Below are positions 33,621-44,366 of a stretch of DNA of 64,000 nucleotides, in pieces. The DNA lies in assembly GCA_947247005.1 (NCBI GenBank), contig OX365953.1, positions 9,677,001-9,741,000 on the forward strand, written 5' to 3'. Source of the DNA: Spisula solida. Lineage: Eukaryota; Mollusca; Bivalvia; Venerida; Mactridae. Every line of letters begins with the position of its first letter. Positions within the stretch are counted from its first letter, which is position 1. The notes beneath the pieces are model-generated. The model was not told the DNA's origin. It did no database searches and was given only the letters and a program-made list of their open reading frames with translations. The translations under genes were made by a program, and so were the position numbers.

Positions 33621-35974
33621 AAGAGACCGAGAACAAGACTGAAAACCGCAAGGCGAAGAACAGTAGAGGCCGAACCTGAGGAGAAACGGAATCAATGAAG
33701 AGAACTGAATAATAAATAAGTAAGGCATCCTTCGCTTGAAGCACCCAAAGCATAAAATGACCCTCGCATCTTTTGATGACATTTGGCAAACTTCGCGTCT
33801 TTTCGTTGTCTTCTGTACATTGTGGTAGCTTTCTCTTACAACAAGCTCGTTCTTTCTTAGTAACGTCTATGACTTTGTTCGCAAACTAAAGGAAAGTAAC
33901 TTAGCGAGTATCGACTTCGGTTTAACTCATTAGGAAGATATAATCGTTTGATTGTGGCATGGGTATACTAGTATCAGGACAAGATATAATTCGACGCATC
34001 GGGCGACTTTTTCTATCTCGTTTGAATCCAAGTTGTGTAGTCTTTATTGATAAGCCTATGATTTGTAAAGTCACAATAGAAACGCTCAAAAAGGAAATTA
34101 CTCATATGTGCATACTATACCGTCCTAATCATCGTTACTTACTACATATTGCAACTAATTAAAATAGCAACAAACTGTATCAACTAAGGCTTTATAAACA
34201 TTGTGAAAGTACGGACAAGTCAGGGTACGAAATAAATAAACTGCAATTGGCTAAGAATAACGTTTTCTTGTTCTCCAATACGACTCTGCACATGCAACTA
34301 AAAGAACATACGTATACCCGGTAGTTTGTTAACAAATACCAACTTATTAATTAAGAGGTTAATATACCAGGCGACATTTTACGTTGACGGTACTACATGT
34401 TTTCTTTGATTGGAATTGGTATAATTTGTATAATAACGGTAGAAACTACTGTGGTTTGCCGATGATTATAAGAATAAATAATACAGTTCTACATGTCATG
34501 TACAAACATATATTGTGTAATGAGACATATGTGTTGCATTTTGTATAATTATTAAAAGGCACTGCTTGTTTATCACTTAGATATAGATCCTTATTTGGAC
34601 GCTATTTGTCATACATGTTCAATACATTATCAATATTCATAAATATGCAAATTAGTTAATTAGCATAATATTTAAGTAAGTTAAAATTAATTTCCACGAA
34701 TAAATCATATTTTGATATAAGGAATATGTTTAATGAGTGTAACGAGTGTTTAATGTTGATTCTGACTGTATTGAGATTTTTACGTTCTGTTTTAAATTTA
34801 CCCCCACCCACCTTTGGCGGTTATTCTCGGTGGAATTAAATTATATTTATCTATAAAAACATACATTTAACAAAAGCCCTATGTCTTCACATGATTTTGG
34901 TACAATTCGGATCTTTAAATAATAGAAATAAGGAAGATATGGCATATATTTGTCAACTATATTAGTAGATTTTTAACGAAAATTTACAATTTTTTGACTT
35001 CCTCATTAATATTCATGAGTATGCAAATGTGATAATTTGCATAAAATCATTGCAAATGATGAACCAATTCATTAGCTTCATTTTGATACCATTTTGACCA
35101 TTCTACCTGTAGAATTGACCAAGATATGGTGCAATTTCAAGTTGATGTATGCTATATGCACTTAATTGACCTTTGACCTCATTTATGACCTTCACAGAGG
35201 GTTTTGCGCGTGGCATCCACCCAAGCCATATACAACTGGTATTGGGCAATTCAAATATGGTATTGAAACACTTCTACTAAAAAGTGCCATGGACCATGAA
35301 AAATAAGCGACTTTTGTGCTGATGGACTCCCAACTATAAGATCTAAGAAAGAAGCCGATATATTATAATTTTATGAGAGATCACCGTATTCATATGCAAA
35401 GTGCCCACTAACAATCTATTGGATGTATGAACAATAAAAACCTGCCATTCACCAATAGCTAGCTGGTGGTACTAATCCCTATGTATACAAACATGATCTC
35501 TCCTATAGCGGGAGTGTATAATTATATTCTTCTTTTTTCAAGGTTTAAACATCAAACATGTATAAAAGCTAGTGCAGGTAATACACCTAGGTAGCATTGT
35601 GGTGAGCATGAGGGTCACTGTCAGCTTCGAGTGTGAAATATTTGTGGCTCGACCACAGGCTGTGACATATCAATTTTGTTAAAATAGGTACTAGTAAATC
35701 TGCATTGCTTCGCGCTCAGCAGATTAAGCTCCAGCTATGTAACTGCTAGCTCGCCCGATGAAATTTTGTTGACCAATGCAGCTTGACACCTTGACACATT
35801 TACTATTTGTTGAATTAAATTCTGTTTAGTTTAAACAATATTTATTTCTTTATTAACATATAATATGATAACATTCATTTACACATATTAAGGATTGAGT
35901 AGAAAGCAAAGCTTATTTATAAACTCGTTCCTTTCTGTTTGACACGCTCCATAATATATATTTACGAGTTCGGG

Positions 35975-37062
35975 CTACATTTCAGATTTTGAGCTGAACA
36001 TATCAACATTTATACAAGGTTTGTTTTTGTAGGCCCATTCTTCAATATTGGGTATTGTTTTATGGTATTTCGTTTGAAAATTCATTCGTTCGCATAGATC
36101 ACACAAAGCTTTTCGATAAACGTCTTTATACGGTGGTGAGAAGTACGCGCTCTTTGTTTCCAACATCTTAGCATAGTTTGCACTTGAGTCACTTAGTGAC
36201 TTTAAATGCAGTCCAAGATCTCTCGCCGAGTTGAAATCTTCAGCCGAAATTTGCGTTCCTTTTGGAAAAATTGTTTGTTCATCTTCTTGGTTTCCTCCTC
36301 TTGTTACGATTATTATGTCATAATTAAAATTCTCAAAAATCTTTTCTGTGAAATATTGTGTGCATAAAGCATTTTCAAATGCTAGATAAAACTTATACGT
36401 TGTGTTCAGCAAGTCGAAGCAATTGTCATGGTGGTGTTTTGTTCCACAATCCCAGGGGGTACCACATGTACCTAGAACCGTCACCGGAAAGTATTTACTT
36501 AACTCATTGGCATATTCCAGTCGTTTTGATAGCGTGCCACAATGAGAACTTATCATAAGCGCACCGTCAGTTTTCTTCATGGCAATAGATGTATAGTTTC
36601 GTTCGTACAAAAAAGATTTTTTCTTCAAAGTTCCGTAAGGTAAATGTATATCTGTGTTGAATTTGTTGTACGTCATCGTCCAGTTGAACGAATTTCGCCA
36701 CGGTGCTTCTCGCCACTGTGATCCGCCACGAATACAATCGTAAGTTGCCGGTGATTCGTGTGCTGCGAAAATCCAAACTTGACCAACTGAGCGATTGAAA
36801 TAGTCACTCCTACTCAAGAAACGGCCGTCAAAAAGTATGGCATCACTATTCATACGTTCGCTCTTATTGAAAGACATTTCGCAGTTCGAGAATGGGCATA
36901 GTGAAAAGTCTACAGACAGTGCGTCTGGTCGATTTTGAACATAATGAGGTACGTTATACCAAAGCATCTTGTATTGTTTATTAACAGAGTCGGGCGTCTT
37001 GCCTTTCGAGTATCCAATCCTCGTCATGTAACCGTGTGTACCAGAAATAATTATTGTCATCG
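35975..37062 (-). CDS. Alpha-1,3-fucosyltransferase (GT10 family), catalytic exon
   Basis: Golgi enzyme that would transfer fucose from GDP-fucose to GlcNAc-containing glycans (family function). About 361 residues are open. The N-terminal GT10 domain shows CPFSNCEMSFNKS, a DAILFDGR step, the GQVWIFAAHESPA block and FNWTMTYNKFNTDIHLPYG. The C-terminal donor-binding domain has the signature FYLAFENALCTQYFTEKIFE followed by VTRGG, and the tail has CDLC and other conserved cysteines. There are several N-x-S/T sites. The first Met is at 37060, but the bases before it (ttgttggcag) form a 3' splice site with an open in-frame codon. I therefore read this as the last, main exon of a gene whose cytoplasmic/transmembrane exon lies upstream and was not found. 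Two AATAAA signals on the minus strand lie about 120-135 bases past the stop (35841-35855). The exact acceptor specificity cannot be told. Confidence 0.85.
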
Positions 37063-37174
37063 TCTGCCAACAAAAAGAAAAGCAATACGCATTAATTATT
37101 ACTGCTTTAGTTTACAGGTACATGTACATAGAGGTGTAAATTTATATATAATATAGAGCAAATTCGCCGGGACT

Positions 37175-37740
37175 TTGAAACACGCATCATTCCTAGACCT
37201 CGATCTTGCAATAGAAGCAGGTCAAATTGTTAGTAAAACTTACGACAAGAGAGATGATTTTAATTTCGATACTGTAAATTACCCACACTTGGATGGAGAT
37301 GTTCCATGGTCAACTTCATATGGTGTTTACGCTTCTCAATTAATCTGTTTTGCTAGAGCTTGTTCTCGAGTGGAAGACTTTAATACTCGAAATATTCGTA
37401 GTACTAATAAGTTACTGCAACAAGGCCGTCGCTTCCATAAACTTTGTAAAACTTTTGCAAAATTTTATAGGCGTATAATTCAGATCTCATTAATTTTCTA
37501 AATATGGTATTAATTTAAAGACACTTCTGCGAAGGTCTGTCTCAGCCTGAATTTTATGGTGATGTGCTTTACAAATTTCGAAAGGTTTTGGGTTATAGTC
37601 ACTTTCATGATGTGTTTATCAAGATTATAAAACGTTTTTTTTGAGTAGAGGATATGACCCTTTAATTTTGCAAAGGACTGCATGCTTAGTAGTAGGTCCA
37701 TTTACAGCTCGCCATTATGCTTCCTATTTCATTGTGCGAT
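37175..37740 (+). pseudogene. Retroelement polyprotein 3' end, frameshifted
   Basis: An open stretch at 37175-37501 carries FLDLDLAIEAG, KTYDKRDDFNFDTVNYP, LDGDVPWSTSYGVYASQL and ARACSRVEDFNTRN. These blocks recur after the reverse transcriptase of a widespread invertebrate retroelement (recalled family pattern). After a frame break near 37510 the match continues as EGLSQPEFYGDVLYKFRKV (about 37536-37590) and, after another break, RTACLVVGP followed by a stop near 37733. The copy is dead. It lies just upstream of the fucosyltransferase exon, on the other strand, probably in that gene's intron. The element class is uncertain; no integrase or GIY-YIG domain is visible. Sequence to about 38450 looks like its 3' trailer. 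Confidence 0.65.
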
Positions 37741-38449
37741 GACCAGACAATATACTGACTCTATGATATGCCTAACCTCAAGCCTTTTTGGACGGCTGTC
37801 ATTGATGCCTGTCTGTTACATTGTCTTGTCGTACCCTTAAATGTTTTGCTCTCTTGTTGCTCAGACTTCTGATAGGTTATTGAGTACTTTCTGTGCTACT
37901 CGATGGACGTTATTTATATAATGTTTCATTCTTTTATTACCTGTCACTGTGGCCTTTTTGTTAGAGGGCATTACATGGCGGGGAACTTTTATCTACACTG
38001 TAATGTGCTATAAGGTTGTCTATTGGGTAAGTGTGAGGTTTGGTGCACTGTAAAACGTTTAAGCCCCCAGTGACATTTGTCGCTGTCCGTACCAAGGCGG
38101 AAGCCCTTTGGTCAACCTTCCTCTATGTATGTATTGTCCACTTTATAGTAAAAATACAAAAATACAAACATATTTCGCCATTGTGCCTTTTTGTTAAACT
38201 TTGTTCACTTTGTATGTGCCATTCTGCAATTTCGTGTCCAGCATAGGGCTGCTTCGTATCTTTCAGAATTGCATGTACACTATCCATGTATATATGTTGT
38301 AGATTGTCCTTGTGATGTGTAATGTCCAGTTGTTATTTTCTCGTCACCTGGCTCTCGTTCCGTTTTGGTTTGACTGACTGAGGCGGCAGACTTTCGGGAC
38401 GGGATGCCGTGTTTTCAGTGCTTTGTGTGTTTTTAATGTTTTCTGTGCT

Positions 38450-39015
38450 CGGTTGGTTAGGTTGAGTGCTGCCTTCCCTGTCTGACCTAATATAATATTT
38501 TTGCTCGAGATAGACCGGGTGCTCGTAATATCGATGTTCGCCTAAATGAAGTTTTACTCACGGTAATAGTTATACAAGCATTCATCGCAGCTCGAGTGTA
38601 TAAAAGAAGCCAGTTTCTCCAGTTAGTACTCAGACCTCTAAGGTAGGTGAATGTTTTGAAACATAAGTAATGCATCTTTGTCATGGCAAGATAATGTGGT
38701 TATTGAGATGATGCATGTCTTGAATTAACGATGTTTCTTAACCGGATATCAGTTATATTCAGGAACCAGGTTACTGTATCATTGATAAAGAGTAAAAAAA
38801 TATTTTATAAAATGTATGTTATCTAAAATATTATAAATTTTATAAAAAAATGTTTTGTTTGTTTACTGTCTATTAATGACACAGTTATCTGTGATTCTAA
38901 CCACTAATTATTTAAGCTTAAATCAGTGACAAACAACTTCTCCATATGTGAGTAACTGCTTGAACATTGATAAGATTATACAGTTTTTCTCTATGTATCA
39001 ATAATAATTAGCATA
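38450..39015. other. Spacer, nothing recognised
   Basis: Sits between the retroelement trailer and the mariner-type MITE. I looked on the minus strand for a fucosyltransferase membrane-anchor exon and found none convincing. Confidence 0.4.
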
Positions 39016-39017
39016 TA

Positions 39018-40064
39018 CGTGGGGTGATCAAAAAGAAATGAGACAAACGCTGTAAAATGACAATGCATACGTATATATATATAAGAAGAGTTGTATGCCT
39101 ATCTTTCTCTGTGTGCAGAGTTTCATATTTATTCATTTATTACTTGAATAGATATCAGCGTTTTCGCAACTTTGGGTTAAGCGACTCGCCGCACAAAATT
39201 GACGTCACTGACGTCATGTACGTAAACGGTAACTATTCGCACGTCACATTGCTCAAATAAATCACTCATATCTCTAAACATATTGCATACAATTGCAATT
39301 TATTCAGTATTTAGCATGAAAGATAGTTTGTTTATATAAAAACATTTCACTTGTAATAAAATATCACGACTGTCGAATATGTTAAATAATTATTCAATCA
39401 TTATCATTCTAAAGTCGGCGTCCGCGTATGACGTCCGTCTTGGCGAGCGACGTCCAAAATTGAACCCTCATCTAATGCATTTCGCGCCTCTGATTGATAT
39501 AATAAAGTTTATTTTCCGCCACAAAACATTGTGTACTAACGATATATAAGTATACCTCTGCCAGACTTCCCTTCCGATGCCCATTTCATCATTTTAAATG
39601 GTTGTTTAGTCTTTTCTCCTAGTTTGTGATAAAACTGTATATATTCAAATTGTGATTTTTTGCCGAAATATGACGTGGTGTTTGAGACGGTACTGTTACT
39701 TTTTACGTCATATATTTAAAACAGACACACTAACATCAAAACCGTTTTAGTCCGCGGTTATTCAATGTTTTGACGACATGTCCAGTTAATTTGACAAATG
39801 TTGGAGGAATATTTAATAAAATATTAGTCATATGCTTTCCCATATCATACGGCGAAACCTGACGACGTTTTGATATGCGGCGACATAGCGAAACACCTTA
39901 TATTTAACGTTCTATTAATAAATCACTACTAATAGTAGAAAATTATATTTCACACGTACAAATCGGCATTAAATGCACCTAAACGAATATGATATTTGTA
40001 TTGTTAAAACACGTAAACTTTACAAATTATAGCATTTGTCTCATTTCTTTTTGATCACCCCACG
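39018..40064. mobile_element. Mariner-type MITE, 1047 bp
   Basis: Terminal inverted repeats CGTGGGGTGATCAAAAAGAA with ATGAGACAAA following, exact on both ends, flanked by TA at 39016-39017 and 40065-40066. No long reading frame is present. Confidence 0.87.
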
Positions 40065-40377
40065 TATGTAACATCATATTTATTACTTACATGTTTCAAA
40101 TTGAAGGTATAAATGCTACCAAATATGTCAAGGCTGTTTGCATACACAACCATCATCACTATTCCAACACAGCACACAACCGCAAAACCTGTGAATGGAA
40201 ACAATTCTATATCTAATTATTATTATCACTCCGTGCGAATCCGTCGTATGGCATTTTCCATCTATCACGTAGACGGATTACGAAATTTTCGTGGGGGAAC
40301 AGAGGGTGGTCTTAAAGTGAGTAAAGAAACGTGGATAAAGATAAAGAAATAAACAGGTAAAGAAAACCCAGCAAACA

Positions 40378-40650
40378 TTGCCATATCGGACAGATGTCGG
40401 CTGCATGACGGAATATCGGTGACGGATTTCCGACATCGGACCATTGTCGACTATATAACTAGGTCTAGTTCAACGAATTTTACTTACAAGTACAATTATT
40501 ATGTCTTAAATTGCTCAGCAAACATGACAATATCGGACCGACGTCAGTTACAATATATATAAGCAAACTTTGCCATATCGGACCGATGTCGGCTACATGA
40601 CGGAATATCGATGACGGATTTCCGACATCGGACCAATGTCGGATCGATAT
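40378..40650. repeat. Two copies of a CCGACATCGG-containing repeat
   Basis: About 85-base units at 40378-40452 and 40562-40650 share GCCATATCGGAC(A/C)GATGTC, TGACGGAATATCG and GACGGATTTCCGACATCGGA. Partly palindromic. Confidence 0.8.
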
Positions 40651-41011
40651 ACGTTGGAATAACCAATGTAAAATTGTAAGAATGGTATGTTTTTCAATAT
40701 AAATCAGTTATTTTTAGTTACTTTGTCATCATTTCACTGTCATAGTTTACAATATCCTATGATTTTGACAAAAAAAACAGTTACATGTATAAAGATGGAT
40801 GGTTAGACGTCGGATTGACGTCGTATCAACGTCGAGTGTTGCTATAAAGGGAGGTAATAAAAAATTATAAAATTATTGTATAAAAAGATTTAATTGGTCT
40901 AAATATTATTTTCATCCAACAGTGTGTATATCTAAGTGTAAAATATATGGTGGGGGAAAAATAGTTTCATTACAAAATCTTACAGGTGGCAGGATTTGGC
41001 AGAAAACCGAC

Positions 41012-41374
41012 ATGGAAGAGGACCGATCGGAACAGACCAAGGAATCAACCAACCAGACAGAAGATGAGAGGGTGAGTGAGACTGAGGAGGGGCCCCTTGT
41101 TATTGACGGAAATGCTAGTAGCATGGATGTCGAGAGTAGGGGAGCAAAGCGTTCTGTTGAGGGAGAGGCGGATCCTTCGGACGAGGAAGGGTACTCACTT
41201 GTGAGTGCTTTTCCTCCGAACAAGGTGAAGCGATCTTCACAGTGCTCCGTTGCTGAGTCCGCAGTCGAACACGACCCACTTACTGTGAGCAATGTGTTTG
41301 GGATATTGTCTCAGTGCTCGACTGATGACCGAGTAACGGACACCTTATACTTGCAGTCATATGATACTAAATGA
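41012..41374 (+). CDS. Unassigned acidic open reading frame upstream of element A
   Basis: About 120 codons from MEEDRSEQTKES to a TGA at 41374; the frame stays open upstream to about 40922. The product is rich in Glu, Asp, Ser and Thr, with a short basic patch (PPNKVKRSSQ). I see no zinc knuckle, signal peptide or membrane segment. The stretch is more GC-rich than its surroundings. It could be the remnant of ORF1 or the 5' region of element A, whose ORF2 starts about 0.9 kb downstream, or an unrelated host exon. The antisense strand is also open over most of it, so coding is not certain. Confidence 0.3.
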   Translation: MEEDRSEQTKESTNQTEDERVSETEEGPLVIDGNASSMDVESRGAKRSVEGEADPSDEEGYSLVSAFPPNKVKRSSQCSVAESAVEHDPLTVSNVFGILSQCSTDDRVTDTLYLQSYDTK

Positions 41375-42259
41375 CCTTTTTTACCTCAAATGGATTACGA
41401 TTTATGCTCAATGATTGGTATTGTTTTTGATACGGGTGGTATCGACTTGGAACGTCCCCTAACGACTTTGATTTTGCCTAACGCCAATAGTAAGGTAATA
41501 CTGCCATTACCTGTCTTATACTTGTATACATACAAAGTGTCGATTCATATTCCTACTTACCTTATACACATGTCATTCGATAAATATCTCATATTTAGTG
41601 TTGAGCCTTAATCGAATTCGTGTAATACATTGTACATACAAATATGTATATAAACTTATGAATTATAGCAATGTGTCTTTTGTTGCATCATCTTTGTTAA
41701 TTTTTAATCAAAACCGTGTAGGCCTATGTAGTAACCTGTCCACCTACTACCTGTGTATGTATGTATTCATGCTTTATGTAGATATATTATTTGTATCATT
41801 ATTAATCTTATTTTATGTCGAGCAGTGTACGTGTCATAAACTTTCACATGTATATCTACTTAGATCCTATTTTCTATAAATGCCACACTTTTTGTATCAT
41901 GTGTGTCACATTCCAATCTATGCCGTGTAATACATTATTTATATAACATATATGCCTTATTTTTCCCAATAATTAATACAAACACAAGTCACGTGACCGC
42001 ATTACTACGTCATTACGGTACGTCACAATTAACAGTGACGTATCATCTGGCGATATCGTGTAGTTTAATGCAATATGTATACACAGTACACATTTCATCT
42101 TTACATTTAATCCTCGATTTATACATCAAGCTACATGTATACAGCTTCCAAAGTGGACTGCTTTATGTAGATCTATATTTTACACGTTTATTGCTTTGCC
42201 TTTGTCGAAATTTATGGATAAAGATCTAGATCTAGGATTTCTTTTTCAATTAATTAATC
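41375..42259. other. AT-rich spacer before element A ORF2
   Basis: Probably the 5' UTR or inter-ORF region of element A. The short open stretches are rich in Leu/Tyr/Ile, as expected by chance in AT-rich DNA. Confidence 0.4.
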
Positions 42260-44009
42260 ATGGCTGAGTTAAAACTGTTTACTTTAAATATAAACGGATT
42301 GAGATCCACAGAGAAAATAAATTACTTGGAAAATTTTATTAAATCAAATAACATTGATATAGATCTACCCTAACCCTATAATTTTTCGTCAGCAAAAAAT
42401 ATTAAACGAAGTTTAAACCTTAAGAGTAGAATTATATGGAGCTACAGTAACGGTAGATCTTGCGGAGTAGCGACACTTGTTATTAATACGTCTATAAACA
42501 TTCAACATTTTCAAACTGACTTTGAAGGCCGCTTTATTTCCATTGATTTTAATATAGAAAATAACAAATTTAAATTATTAAATGTGTATGCTCCAAATGC
42601 TGAGGAAGATAGGAAACTGTTTTTTGAATCAATCCCTAATTATTTAGTTTCATCTTCACATGTAATAATTGCAGGTGATTTTAATTTCGTTTTTAATACA
42701 AAACTTGATAAAATTGGTGGTAATACTGAGCGTGGTACTGTGGGCTCGAATTTGGCAAATCGTATTGGAAATTTAACAATAGATCTACGATATTAAACGA
42801 TGCTGAATTTGTTGATTTTATTGGAAAATCATATCAAGAACCGATACTATCACACTGAAATTATTGATTAAAGATTACTGCATTGATTATTCTCGTGCAA
42901 AAAATCGTACAATATATGGTCGTTTAAAACAATTAAAATATGCATATCAAAATACCCAGAATTTGGAAGAGAAATTAAACATAAAATTGGAAATAAATAA
43001 AATAGAAAATAATTTCATGAAAGGTAATGTTATAAGAAGTAGAGTACAGTATATCGACAGCAATGAAAATCCTTCAGCTTATTTTTGCAAGATGGAAAAC
43101 AAACAGGGCAATAAGAAAATAATATCTTCTATTGTCGATAATGACGTTACATATAAAACATCTAAGAATATTTTAAGTAAATTTCGTGAATTTTATCAAA
43201 ATTTATATACTGATGAACCTGTGGATTCGTCTCTAAACAGTATGTTTTTGAATAACTTACCACAAGTGTCAACCGAAAACAATAACTACCTAAATCAACC
43301 TATAGGTAAGGAAGAAATCCTTTCTACTTTAAAACAGATGGAACCCGATAAGTCCCCTGGTAGTGACGGATTATCATCTTTATTCTATATAAAGTTCTTC
43401 CATTTATTTGGGGATATACTTAAATAACTTTTCTCTTTATCATTTACTGAAGGTCATATGTCAAAATCTCAAAAGTTTTCCTATACTACTCTACTTTGTA
43501 AGGACAAAAATAATTCTACTCTCATGAGAAATTACCGACCAATATCACTTTTAAATATTGATCGTAAAATTATTTCAAAGTTGTTAGCAAATAGGTTATC
43601 TAAAATTTTGCCAGATATTGTAGGTATAAGTCAGACTTGTTCTATACGAGGCCGCTCTATATTTGATAATGTCCATTTATTAAGAAATATATTTGATTAT
43701 GTGGAACAAAAACAACTCCCTGCTTGTTTCATAAATTTAGATCAAGAGAAAGCCTTTGATAGAGTTTCTTGGTCGTATTTACATGACGTTCTTGTCTCTT
43801 TCGGTTTTAGTCAATATTTTGTCCAATGGATTCAAGTATTATATAGCGATATTAAATCTTCCGTTATCGTAAACAATTATATTTCACAACCTTTCTCCTT
43901 ATCTCGATCAGTTCGCCAAGGATGTTCTTTATCTCCTGTTTTATATGTTTTATGTCTGGAACCATTTGCTAAAAAAGTCCAAGATTATGAGTGTAAACTC
44001 TCTTTATAT
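42260..44009 (+). pseudogene. Element A, left part: L1/Tx1-like ORF2 (endonuclease and first half of RT)
   Basis: Decayed non-LTR retrotransposon. It starts MAELKLFTLNINGLRS, the usual first motif of an APE endonuclease. After an in-frame stop near 42370 it continues through SCGVATLVINTS, LLNVYAPNAEEDRK and VIIAGDFNFVFN. The C-terminal endonuclease part (SDH box) is missing, apparently by a deletion near 42790-42860. The linker and RT follow at 42864-43427 (SPGSDGLSS) and 43458-44009: NYRPISLLNIDRKI, INLDQEKAFDRVSW (motif A) and SVRQGCSLSPVLY. The reading then runs into inserted element B exactly before the second half of the YADD box. At least three stops or frame breaks show it is inactive. 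Confidence 0.88.
43995..44009 (+). repeat. 15-bp target-site duplication, left copy
   Basis: AAACTCTCTTTATAT, identical to 52804-52818. It marks the left border of element B inside element A. Confidence 0.92.
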
Positions 44010-44366
44010 AGTTTAAACATATTTCATTACCCAAAAATATACAAAATTTGACATACAAATACATCTATAAATACATTTTATATACATGGGTAAAAGGGTC
44101 GAGCCACAAGTTCCAAAACTTAGTTACGGCTCTCCCCTTATACCAACATTAATTACATTATAATATATATATATATAGCGTGAATTTAAATGCAGGTGTT
44201 AACCTGTAGATTATTACACATTTACAGAGGTAATATTCAAATATTATTAGAAAAATTGGATAGAGTGAGAATAAAGCTAGGATGGGTTTTGTAAGGATAG
44301 TACAGAACAGTAAGAGTAAGGTTAGGAGTAAGAAAAGATTAAGGTTGTGGACGTTAGATCTAATCA

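Larger units (their letters stand above)
30205..35336. mobile_element. 5.1-kb element with about 430-base terminal inverted repeats
   Basis: Ends are TAGTCGGGAGTCCAT at 30205 and the complement of TAGTTGGGAGTCCAT ending at 35336, flanked by TAA (30202-30204, 35337-35339). The arms (30205 to about 30640; about 34900 to 35336) share blocks such as AGGTCAAAGGTCAA and GGTATCAAAATGAAGCTAAT in inverted order. A TAA duplication fits PIF/Harbinger. The interior has no recognisable transposase; it holds a SINE and CCCGA-rich repeats. Confidence 0.7.

Noticed and set aside
33081..33782. Overlapping frames on both strands in the GC-richer region
   Set aside because: They lie in CCCGA-type degenerate repeats, with no domain and no codon signal favouring one strand.
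38487..38684. Membrane-anchor exon of the fucosyltransferase
   Set aside because: A donor-like GTGAGT is present, but the peptide has no clear hydrophobic anchor and nothing resembling a GT10 N-terminus.
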